NCBI GenBank assembly: GCA_013397115.1
Contig: VWZW01005388.1
Span: forward strand, 1-64,000
Direction: 5' to 3'
DNA length: 64,000 nt
Source: Edolisoma coerulescens
Lineage: Eukaryota > Chordata > Aves > Passeriformes > Campephagidae
Shown here: positions 50,639 through 62,600 of the stretch, piece after piece
Position numbering within the stretch: position 1 is the stretch's first letter
Layout: every line of letters starts with the position of its first letter
The notes under the pieces: generated by a model
Databases searched by the model: none
Told to the model about the DNA's origin: nothing
The model's input: the letters and a program-made list of their open reading frames with translations, nothing else
Translations under genes and position numbers: made by a program

Positions 50639-53600
50639 GTAAGTGGCTTTGCACTTTTGAGCAGTCTGCAGCATGTTCTTGTGTTGCTCTGTGTTTCTGA
50701 AGTTATCCTGCTTACACAGATGGATGTTGAAATCTGGGTTAAAAGCCTTTGGGCTCAGTCTGTTGTGTCCCGCTTGGGCAGGATTCCTTGCAGAGGGAGA
50801 GGAACTGTGTGTGGCAGTGGGAAGAGCATCTGGTGTGACCTCGCCCTGAGGCCTGTCTTGTGGCAATACAAGGCAAGAGCATTGAAGCTGCAGTTCAAGC
50901 TGTTCTTTATCTGCGTCATCTCCTGGTCTGCACTGCAGGGAAGGAGAGGAGCATGTGTACATGCACCTGTGTGTTGGGAAGGGAATTTAAAGAGTGTGCT
51001 GGGTCCCTGTTGCTTATGGTGAGGTGCACCTCACAACAGCTTCCTGCAAGGGCGCTCAGGAACAAAGAGGGACATTAGCAAAAACAAGTGTCAACAAAGA
51101 GATGTTCAAAACCCTGCCAGATGTGTTGCTGTGTAACAGGTTTTAAGTGACCCTGCCTTGGCAGAGGGGTTGGACTAGATGATCTCCAGAGGTCTCTTCC
51201 AACCTTAATAATTCAGTGATTCAGTGAAAATCCCAATTTCCTATACACTGCTTTAGTCCTGCAGAATTTTGGGCACAAGAAGGACCTTTTCCTGTTTTTC
51301 TCCAGAGCTGTAAGAGGTGTTAATCCTTTAAGTTCAGTGACAAAGGCATGATGGGATGTTGCAGGATAAAAATGTGACCTAAAGTGGCTGTGACCCTGAA
51401 TTCTCACCGTCTGGCAGCCACATTGGCTGCAAAATCTGGGACAGTGATAGAAACACAGGACAGCAGCACTCTCCTGGATGCAGTGTCCTGGCACGAGGCT
51501 CTGTGACTTATGAGCAGCCTGTTGGCACCAAGGGTATTTCAGGTCCTTAGCAGAGCAGCGCGTTATCTTGTGTCTTCCCTCTCCAGAACAGGCTGTCCAG
51601 ATAACTGCCTCTTCCTGGCCTTGTGCTGCAACGAGCAAAGTGGTACCACAGAGCTTTAGAAGTTTCTGGGGTTGGGTGTGTGGCTCAAAGCCAGGCTTAA
51701 AATTATGGTTTTCCTTTCAGTAGCTAAAGCTGACTGTAGAGTACTTGTGGGACAAGGGAAGGGTAAAGAGCAGACTTGGAGGAGGAATGAGTGTAAGGTA
51801 GGAGGAGTATATAAGAGTTGGGAAGCAAGAGACTGCCTAGCTTGGTGTCCTGCTTTCACTGTATTTCTTAGGTATGCCCCATGTGTCCTTTGAAAGGTCA
51901 CATGGAAGGACTTATCACAAGTGATTTTTAGGACAGCTTAAGGGAGTTAAATGTCAAACAGGTATGAGCAGATTAGAAAAATCCTTCATTCAAAATGATG
52001 TAGAGTACCCTTACACCATTTGATCCAATGGAGAAGTGGGTGCACAGGGTGGGAGAAAAAGGCAGTCTCTGTGATTCCTGGTGCATGATCCCAGGGTCCC
52101 AGCTGGATGATTTGGCTTGAGTGGGCTGACCAAAGTGTGGTGTCTTATTAACAAGCGTGTCCAATGATATGTAAATGTCTTAACAAACCTGATCCTTCAC
52201 CATTCAGCACACGGTAGCGGTTGTCGTTCAAATTGTATCGAACATGATGTATAAGGGTCTGTGCCAACTCTAGCCTGCTCCAGTCAGGGCTGAGTGGAAG
52301 CGGCTGTCAATGGACATTTTATGCAGGAACAGTTTTAACTCGTTTTCAATGGTGGCAGCTTGTGCTGGATGTAAGGATAATGCTAATTAATTTCACATTT
52401 TTCTGCCTCCAAACCAACTAGTGCGTAAGGTATGCCCTTTTCCTTAGTTTTGCCTCCAGGTTTCAGCCCATCAAGATTGAGGTTTACAGTTCAATACAAT
52501 CTCTTCAACTGGGGAAAAAAAACCCACCTTGTTTTTATGAGAATTTCAGACCCAGTTCATTTGTTCAGTTTGCTGGAGATTTGTTAGTCATGAGATGCAG
52601 GAGTCTATGTAGATGCTGTTTAGTGACTTGATAAATTGGAAGTGTGAAACATGTTTCTACAAGGCTTAGGAAGGCTGCATGTCTTCTGTGGGTGTAGTTT
52701 TCAAGGCATGTACCTTATCCTTTTGTTTTTAGTCCTCTTCATGCATAGATATAGCTTGTCCTATTGTTGTTTCTTACCTGTGTGGGTAGGACACACACAC
52801 CAGAATTCACAGCAGCAGCTGCTGCATTTCATTAAGACACTGGATGATCCCTCAAGTGCATTTTCTGCAATGTTGCCAAGATGTTATTCATTACAAGCAA
52901 TTCAAACAGCTTCTATTTAAATTTATATAAGTACTTTATACAGACAGCCCCTGCGAGGCCACTGCTGGGCTGTGCCAGTGCTGGGAGAGCGTGCACGGGT
53001 CACGTCAGTTTATGGTAGATAAATGTTGTCTGTGAAGTTACTTGCCCTTGGCATCACAAATAGGCAACAGCAGTGCTGATCACAACTGGGGTACAAATAT
53101 TTCTGACTTGTATGTGGACTTCTTTTAAGTAGTCTTTGAAAAATCAGCTGGTGGTGAGGTCATTAGGCTCCAGAATTTGTGTGAACTTACCATCCCATTC
53201 AAAATAAGCACTTAATGCTTTGGAGCATGGAAATTTGGCAGTGGCCTGCTTCCTAATAAATCTGATAAGAATTGGACAGCTGGAGAAATAGAAATCTTTA
53301 AGTTACAAGAAGATGACTGGAAGAAGCTGAAACATCAAATGATAAGGTGGTAAGAAAAACATATGTGTCACTAAAAATGAATGATAGTTTAGAGGATGGT
53401 AAAAACTAGCAATCATTAAAAGCTATAACCTCCTCAGACTTTAAGTCAGAGCCTTACACCAAGTGTGCCGAGAAATCATTAAATTAGTATTTGAAAGGAA
53501 AACAATAAAGCATTGGACTAAAAGCAGTGCTAGTCTAACTGGCATGGTTTGTTAATGGAACTGCTGTGTCAAGCCTTGCTTCCCTGCTAAGATAACAATG

Positions 53601-56600
53601 CATTTGAGAAAGGAAAAGAGCTGAGCAGGTTAAGTATATTTTACTGTGGGATTTCCATAGACCTTATCAAAAGCTGTCAATTGCTTCTAGTTTCTCCAGG
53701 AAGCAGTCAAGTATTTAAAAACCAAACAAAAACAACAACAACAACACAAACACACACACAAAAAAACCCCCAAAACAAACAGATAAATGGGAGGAGAGGG
53801 GAGAAAGGGCCAGGTTTTCTGTGGGATCAGAGAGCGGAGATAAGCAGACGCCTGAGGAATGCCACGATGTGCTGTTATCATGGATCTCTGACAGGGGCAG
53901 CTCCATTGCGTGGTGCTGGATGGTACCGCGCAGCCTGAGCTGCCAAGTGCAAAGCCACGGACATCAGACAGAAGGAGTACGTAACCCTGCTCACAAGGGG
54001 TCTAAATTGAGCCATGTTGCCCAAGGCAAGAGAGAGAGCTGGAGTCAGTATGGACTGCACGGTTAATGCGCTGCTCCACACACAGCGTTGTCAGTGTAAT
54101 TAGTAAGGGGCTGGAGAGAAGAGTGAAAACGTTATCCATAAGGGATTTCCTGATGAAAATCTTGAATTTACACAAGCCACGTTGTTTGAAGGCAAGCCAC
54201 TGATCAATTAAAAAATGATGTTTTATATAATAATTGTTGGGTGAACAATCCTGCATTCAGTCTCCAAAAGGATACTGTAAAATTGAAATGAACATGGAAC
54301 AAGGCACCGAGAAAGCAACCAGAGGAACGATCCTGGACAAGACTGAGTTTGTTACTTTGGAAAAAGATGAATCATAATGGGATATCTTTTCTCTACACAT
54401 AACAAATAGTAAATAAGTTGGCAGCTTTCATTGTCCCTCTTTAGAATGCAGTAAGTGAAGGTTTGGTGGTGCTGGGAGGGAACTAACTGGAACAGAAGGA
54501 TGACTGTTTCTGCACAGTGCAGTGGAGTTAATGTTCAGAGCTCTCACAAGACTTAGAAAGATTGAAGCAGTGTGCAACAATGACTCTTGTATGTGCTCTT
54601 TGATTCCTAAGTGCAGTTAGTAAGCTCTTTGGAGCAGTTTGTGTCCTACCCTGTGTTTATGTATGTCCTGATGCATTGAGGTTCTACTTCAGGCTTAGAA
54701 TTTAACTTGTAGGTGGTACAGCAAAACCATGCAGATTGCTTGAGGTGATATTTGTCACGAGATGGCTTTGCACTGGGAACAGAAATTCTCATCTTTTTGC
54801 TTTGTTCAGAAAAATACAATAAATCTTCCCCAAAGCCGTATCACAGCAGTGTGTAATAGTAATGTTTTTTGGAGAACTTGAGAGAGTTTCAATGCATTTT
54901 ATTACTGATGCTGAATGAACTGGCTGAAATGTCTGCAGGATTCTGTGAGGGTAGAAACAGCCAACATGCCTAAAGTAATTATTAAAATATGGGCGGTTTT
55001 GTTCTCAGTAAAAAAAAGCTTAAGAGGGGTTAAAGCTGAATTCACTGCTGGGGAATTTGGGTAGAAAGGGATGGTGGGAAGTATTAAATATGCTAATGTT
55101 CTTTGTACCCATTTTTTTGGTACCGATTTCCCTGTTCTTTTCACTCCCCCAAAAAGGACACCCTGTATGCCTACCCCTGTGGCTCTGACCACACTCCCAG
55201 CCCTATGGCCAGCCGGGTACCCTTGGAAGCAGCCCCGCTCCTGGAGAAAACCGAAGCCCGTCTGACAGCTGTGGCAGTGAATGTGGAAGACGGCCACACC
55301 ATTGCTTTTCTGGGGGACAGCAGAGGGAGGCTACACAAGGTATGATCTGCATGCAGCAAAGAGGATAAAACTAACCAGGGATGCTCAGGTAGAAGGGGGA
55401 AAAGTTTTTCCTTGGGAAGTTGGGTTCCTACTAAAGATCGTTATTATTGGATGGTCTCTTCTCAAACTGTACTGCCTGTGGAAAATGTGGATGCCCCAAA
55501 TGTGGTCACATTGCCTTTGGTTACATCTGCACTGAGCCAGCAGCACGGCTGGTGCATCCTGCATGGTTTGCACAGGTATTTCTGGGCATGTGCTTCATGT
55601 CGCTGAAGCCACTGCACGGAGGTTCTGGTGGGAGGTTAAAATCCTTGCACACAGCAGTGGTTCCAGCTTGTTCCTGTTGTAGGATGGGTGCCCCCAGCTC
55701 CTGTGGTGGTGCTTTGCCTGCTCACATCTGTGACTCTCCTGCAGGTGTACTTGGGAGCCCAGGGAGAGGCACACACCTATGCCTCAGTATCCATCCAGGT
55801 GAACAGCATGGTGAGTGGAGACCTGCTCTTCGACCAGTTGCAGGAGCACCTCTTTGTCATGACTCAGTCAATGGTAAGAGCAATACAATCCCTTCCACAG
55901 AGGAATTGAAAGGACTGGATGTTCGGACAAACTGCTGACAGGAGCGGGGGAGGCTGGGAAACTGCACCTGGCTAAGCCTGTGCTGGGTAGCAGCTGCCTG
56001 CCACTCTGCTTACAGGAATGGGGACTGGCCTTTCCCAAAAGCTGGAGGAAGCATGGAGAAAGCCTTGTTACCCTAATCCATGGCTTGCTTGCATATGCAT
56101 TTTCTGAAGTCTGTCAGGCTGTATCAGCAGTGATGGAGGAATGTGAACTGCAGGCTGCAAAGGGCTGCTCTGCTGGCATGAAGACAAGGGACTGCAAATT
56201 CCAGGGTTCTACTGTGTTGAGCAGGAACTGTTTGGACAACAATGTGCATCTCCATTTGAGCAGAAGAAAGCCTCTGGGTTTACATGCAACCCATCTTGGT
56301 TTTGCAGGAGATTAAAAAGAGAAAAGGGAGATTTCATGTAATTAAAGTGTAGCACTTCTGTTTATAATCAGTTAAAAGCTCAAGCTGTTCTTCTGTAACC
56401 TACGAAAAGCAGAAATGTGTGGGAAATGTCTTCAGATAGCAGAGGTGTTCTCTGACGAGGGATATAGTAACAGTCTTGCAGATGAAATCAAGCTGTGGAA
56501 GGAGCCATGTCAGGCACCTTTCTCTTTATCCCTGCTTTCTGTAATTCTGTTTGTGCCTAGAGGCAGCTGGAGGAGAAGAGGCATTGCAATACCTCCGGCT

Positions 56601-59600
56601 TTTGGGGTATTGGTGTCTGCTGGGTAGGAAATCCAACTGTGGATACTTTATTTGAGAGGATTTGTATACCACCACTCATATCAGCTCCTTGAGCTGGAAG
56701 GAAAACGATCCTCCTAGCAAAGGAAAAGCAGTCCTTGAGTTACTCTGAAGGAAAGAACAAACAAAAAATGAGAGCATGCTGGAAAGCCACTACTTCCCTT
56801 CACTCCCTCAGTGCACTTTGAGATACTTGTAAAATTTGTAACACTTCAAAGCAGGAGTTGAAATCTGTGAGCGGAAGAAGATTAGGGAAATCTGAAATAT
56901 ATCCTTAACAGTAATTGTTCTGTCAATTAAAAGATGCAAATTGCATCACATATTTAACAAAAATAATAGGTCTGGGATTAGAAGTTGGTATTTCAAAGTA
57001 GCTGACAGCAGTAGCTGAAGTGTAGTAGCGGATTAAAGAGGGCAAGAGGCTGAAATCAGCTAGGATGGTAAGTTAAAGCAGAAGAATTTTGCAAGTAAAA
57101 TTTACCCCTAGATGACAGAAAGTTTTTGTTCCACATTGATCAAAGCTTCATGGTCTACTTTCAGTCAAAATGATAGTTCTGCCAGGTAGAGCTGGGCAAT
57201 AGTGCAGATGGATTCAGAGTTCTCAGCTGTAGCTGCTGTCTCCAGCTTCAGTCACCTGTGTGTCAGGAGAGATGATCTCACATGGCAGAATCCAGAAAAG
57301 CAAAAGAGTGGACAATATTCAGTCTGCTATTCTGTAATTCACTTTGTTAAAGTGCAGGTTTATGACTAAATAAAATTTCTTCCTTGCAAAATATGTCGCA
57401 GAATAACCAATGAATAGCAATAGAGTTTGCTTGCCTCAGTGCCTCTCTACAGCCTGATGTTTAGATGTCCTTCACCAATATGTGAAATGGCCATTCAAAA
57501 GGGCTCTGGAAACTTGTTCCTTTTTTCTTTGTCTTTATGGGAGGATTAGTTGAGGATCAAGAAGTTGTTTTGATGAGCATGCAGATGATGGGACTTGCTA
57601 GTTAGGCATAAGAAGCCAATGACCAGGGGGCTGTGTTGTGTTTGCTGTGTTTTCCACTTCTCATTTCTTTCTCTGACAGGTGGTAAAGGTTCCCATAATG
57701 GAATGTTCCCTGTACTTGGACTGTGAGTCCTGTCTGGCACTGAAGGATCCCTACTGTGGCTGGTGTGTCCTTCAGGGACGGTAAGATAGATCCCTGTTCA
57801 CCTGTAAGGATTTCGGAGGGAGAGTGCCTAGGGATTGTCTCTGCTTACTCTCTTCCTTATATCTGTGTCTGGATTTAGTTTATTTTTAGCTCCTTTATGG
57901 GATATTTGCTCTAACTTACCATTCCTTTCTCTGCCTCCCTAAAACACTGCCAGCAGCAATAGCAGTTGCACAGAGGGGCATCTTTCCATTACTTTTTGAG
58001 TCTTTGGCACCACTCATGATTCTCCTGTTCATTGGATTTCAGCCTGGTTTTAGTCTGACTTCAGCTCAATCTCATTTCAAGTGTAGAGAAACTATCTTGC
58101 TCTTCTTCTGGTGTCTTATTTAGCACTCTTTCACTTCTTGCTCCCCTACTGATGTTGCTCAGTGAGACGTGGTTTATTCCAGTGTGTGTGTCTGCCTGCT
58201 GGCTCTGCTTCCCTGTAGAAAGTCACAGGAACTAGTTCATGGTCCTTGAAGCCCAGGAAGTGCCTACCCATCTATAATTTCGCAACAGTTCATCCTATGA
58301 TTGAAGGTGGTGGGAGACTGGGGCTTCAGTGGCTTGTGTAGCAGCTTCCCCAAGACTCTAGCAAGGTTTGAGACAGCCAGTGTCTGCTTGGAAGCCAAAC
58401 ACAAACCGCTGCACAGGGCTCTCACAGGGCTTCTTGCTGTTTCCCTGCAGGTGCAGCCGTCGCTCCGAGTGCTTGCGATCCAGGTTGAGTGAGCAGTGGC
58501 TCTGGAGCTTTAACTCTACACAGCAGTGTCTGTCTGTCCAGTCACTAACTCCAGCCAATATCAGCAGAGAGGAAAAGAGAAATGTGAGTGGTGGTGATCT
58601 TCTGATGATGCTCAAGCTTATAGAAAGTCCTCTTTCTAAGGACTGAGGAGTCACAAGTCTTTCTGTTGCTTTCACTGGGGTGTTGAAATGCTGAACCTTC
58701 AGGCATGTTGTCTGCCTCACATGAGGGACTAACCTCCTGGTACAGCCCAGCTGTTATTTCAGTTGTTTGGTTGTTTCTTCATTTTCCCTAAAACTAAATG
58801 TCTTTGCCTGCTAAGAGTTACTGGGTATTCTGGAGTATGTGATGCCTGCTTGAATGGGGACCCTCCTTGTTTTAGTATCTATAAGGTGCCCATGTCTGTG
58901 CTTTCAGTGTTTCTGTCACTTGCTGTCAGGAAGACCTGAAAAGAATGGCTCAAAATTACAGCTCCTGTCTGGCATGTGATAGCTGGCAGAAAAGCTAAGG
59001 AGGTGCTGGAGTGATTTGAAGTCTGTCATTGTGTCAGGAGGTGGCAAGAACCTGCCTTTTCCTAGAGGCTTGGGCAAAGGGGAAAGTTGTCAGTTGCTGG
59101 AGGGATGCCAAGTTCAGCTCAGGAATGGCAAGAGATGATGGATGGAACAGTCAGTCCTGGGAGACATTATAGGAAAATGAGTATTTTTGTAGATAACTAC
59201 TTTATGGGGTTCTTCCTTTGAAAAAAACAGAACCAAAAAATTAGATTAAATGAGAGCAAATTAGTTACTGGATATTATTGAACTGACAGATATTCTTGGC
59301 CATCTCGGACTTACCTTCTCTGCGTGAGGAAGAATTTTATTCATGTTATTTTGAAGATTACGAAAGCCCAGCCGTTCTGACAGAGTCAGGAATCATGTGT
59401 CCTTCTCCAGATCCCAGCCAAGCACCAGCTTTGCCAACAGGAACAGGTTAGTGAAATGCTTTAAATGGAGCATGATAGCTCTGATAACATTGTTGGGAGA
59501 AAGTATGTTGTAGGTCGTCGTATTGCCAGGATTAACAGCCATGAATGTATGTGGACTGTCAGCAGGTGTTCATTTCATTCCTCATAATATCTGTTTGCTT

Positions 59601-62600
59601 TCTACTTGTGTCACACACATCCTGTGCTATTTTGGGCTGTTACCAGATTCCAATGCCAGATTCTGATAGTTGGAAAGGAGATCCTGTTTGAAGGGTTGTA
59701 TGTAAATCTAAATGTGATCTGAAATGCAGTCTAGAGGGGTGGCTGGTTTGGCAGCTTTGTCATAAATCTGGGGAGAGAACTCTCTTAAATATTGCTTTGT
59801 TATTAAAACCAAGCAAAATGCAAACCTTCTCAAAATCTATGTAGTGGGAGAAGGAAGTACATGTAAGTAAAGTCGAGAAGAGATCCATGGTCCTTAAAGA
59901 TAAAACAAATCTGTAATGCGGCATAACCTCAGAAAATACACAGCCTGTGAACAATAGCTGGCTGAGTATTGCTGATTGGCCACTCTAAAGAACCTGGAAA
60001 GTTCTCAATTTATTTTCTTTGCATTGGATTTTACCCAGCCTGTCAGTGTGAGCTCTGATGAACTGATCTCTTCAAAGAGCTTGTTCATCTGAAATAGAAG
60101 GCAGGTGCCAGTTGGGACACATTCCACACAATTCACCTAAGTGGCTGAACAGATTTTTCTGTGCAAGTATGCAGCTGGCTAATAGGTATGAAGCAATCTC
60201 CATGGACATAACATGACACCAGAACCCAGCTAACACACTCATTCAATCTCAAACTCCTTCATTTTCAATATTATTTCCAGTATTTTAATATCTGGCTTTC
60301 ACACTGCTTTAGTCTGGAACAAACCCACCAGGTCTTCATTCGGGGTGGTCAGGCAAAGAGGGAAGAGGGCTTCATGCACTGCTGCTGCAAGCAGAGTGGG
60401 CAGGATTTCCTTCTCTGTTTCGTTGTATGGGCCTGAATTTAAACACAGTTGTGAAAAATCAGTGTAGATAAAGCCTCAGTCTAGTTCTCATTACTCCAGG
60501 CTTCAGATATTCTTATCAACTCCTTTGTAAGTCAGTCTTGCTTTTATTCCAGGATGCCTTACCTACTTTACTTTCATAGTGTCTCTGAGGCTTATCAAGT
60601 CGCTCCTGTCCTGTAGCCTGAACTTGCTTGTGGATGGTTTCTGTCCGTTTGATCTATTTGTGTTGTCCTTTTGCTTCCGCACTGCTTCTCCCACTCAGTG
60701 AACTATGGCCAGGCGTTCCTAGCACAGAGTTTTGCTGTTTAACTGTGCCAACTTCTTCGTGTCCTCTTGTTCCTCAGGCTTCCTATCTCCTTCACTCTAT
60801 TGCTGTTCCTTCTCTGCATGGCTTCTGTACTCTGCTAAGATGAATTTGAAGCTGATTACCAGATTCATACGTTGTTTTCTAAATGAGATCTCATTAGGGC
60901 CTTAGATACCAACACTTTCCTATTCCTACTTATAATACTTTTCCCAGGTCACTAAAATATTTGCCTTTTTCCAGCTTTGTTTTAAAGGTTGTATACCAGC
61001 TCATCCATCACGTGTAGTTGTTGAGCTCCAAGTTAGTAGCAAGAACTCTTGCTCTCAATTTGCAAGTGCCCGACCTTATCTTCTGTGCTGTCAAACAGCA
61101 TTATTGGCAGTCATGGGAAATAATGGCCTTTTTGGAGAAAGGAGTGTTTATAAATATGGTGTCATAATCCTGAAATCCTGGGGGGCGTTAGCCCTTCCAC
61201 CACTGCCAAATGCAATCACCTCTGTGACAGTGATAGGAGTTCAGTATTGCAGTGACTCCAGCCTCCAGCTGCATAGGATATACCCTTATTTTCTGCTCAT
61301 CCTGGGTTTCAGTACACCCCTCATCACTGTTTTGTTAGCACATTCCCTTGCCATCCTGTCAGGAACCCAGTGTAGCCCTGACTGATTCCCGTGTTAATTG
61401 TTTTGTTGTGAGATTGCTTGCAAGAGGAGCTCTGAAATCTCGTTCTGAGAGGAACAGTGCACAAGGTTCTTGTTACTTACTTTTATAGCAAACTGCCTTA
61501 GGGAAACAGCAGCTCCTGGGGTTGAGCAGAGAATGCAGTATGTTCCCATTATTTGGAGAGCTCATAACCAACTCTAAGGTTGGAGGCATTTGTCTGGGAC
61601 AAGATTAATTACCTGATTTAGTACTGTCATATGCAAAATATCTCCTTCTGGCTGATGCTATCAGCTGCAGTAATTTTGACCATCTCTGCAGCTATTTGGT
61701 CTATAGAAAACAGTGACAGTCTCTTCCCAAAGAGAACAGAGCTATCCTGAGGCTTGTAGTTGATGTGAGACCTGGATTTTAAAGCAGATAAGCCTTCAGT
61801 CGTTGCAAGTCAGATTACAAGTCTTATAAACTTCTTCCCTGACTCACTTCTTAGTTTGGTCATAGAACAAAGCTCTCAAGGTGAAGGCAGTATGTGAAGG
61901 GCACGTCAGGTCTAAGGGTTTCATTTTCCTTTGGATGACAAAAGAAGACAATCAGCTTTGAGTCTCAATGTTACATCTTCCTGTAATACAGAGATGGCAG
62001 TGGAATTACAGAGATAAAGATGGACAGATCTTCAGACTAGGCTTCTTTCCCATGGATTGGCAAGAGCTGTCACAAACTACTCCTGATGAACTTGTCCAAC
62101 CTGTTTTTAGTGTCCATAGGATAATCCAGTGATTGAGATGGTAAAAGTATGGAAGGGAATCTGTCTCAGTGTTTGACAGTGTCTATCCTAAAGCATGCTG
62201 TCTCCTAACAGTATGGCAAACTTGTAGGGGCTCCATTTCTAAGAAATTTTTATTTTCATTTTCAGATCATGTCACCATAAAGCTTGTAGTGCGTTTCCAT
62301 GACATCTTCATTGCTTCTGTGGACTTCTCTTTCTATGACTGTGCTGCAGTGGCCCTGCTGTGGAAGTCGGCACCGTGAGCACCTGCTTTTCCTCTTTTAG
62401 GGAGGGTGGCTGTCCCTTTCTGGGTCGTCCTGTCTTAGCAGCTGCTTTTCTGTCATTCTTCCAGGTGCCAGAAGTGTGTGAGCAGTCTCTGGGGATGTAA
62501 CTGGTGCATCCAGCATCACCTCTGCACCCACAAAGCAGCCTGTGAGGAAGGAACCATTATCTACAATGAAAGGGTGCGTCTCCTGCTCAGTTCTGGTCCT

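Larger units (their letters stand above)
50639..55156 (+). other. PLXNB1: PLXNB1 intron after the first coding exon
   Basis: A 4.5-kb intron. Its first 381 bases stay open in the plexin frame until TGA at 51020-51022. It contains a CR1 3' end (51095-51226), a CA/AAC simple repeat (53727-53768) and possible old LINE sequence (54275-54420). No separate gene was seen. Confidence 0.85.
59447..62265 (+). other. PLXNB1: PLXNB1 intron with possible old LINE pieces
   Basis: A 2.8-kb intron ending at acceptor tttcattttcag (62265). It contains possible CR1/L3-like fragments near 60840-60985 and 62080-62135. No gene was supported. Confidence 0.8.

Noticed and set aside
49839..50962. Open frames of 212-214 codons overlapping the first PLXNB1 coding exon
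   Set aside because: Shadow frames of a long, strongly conserved coding exon.
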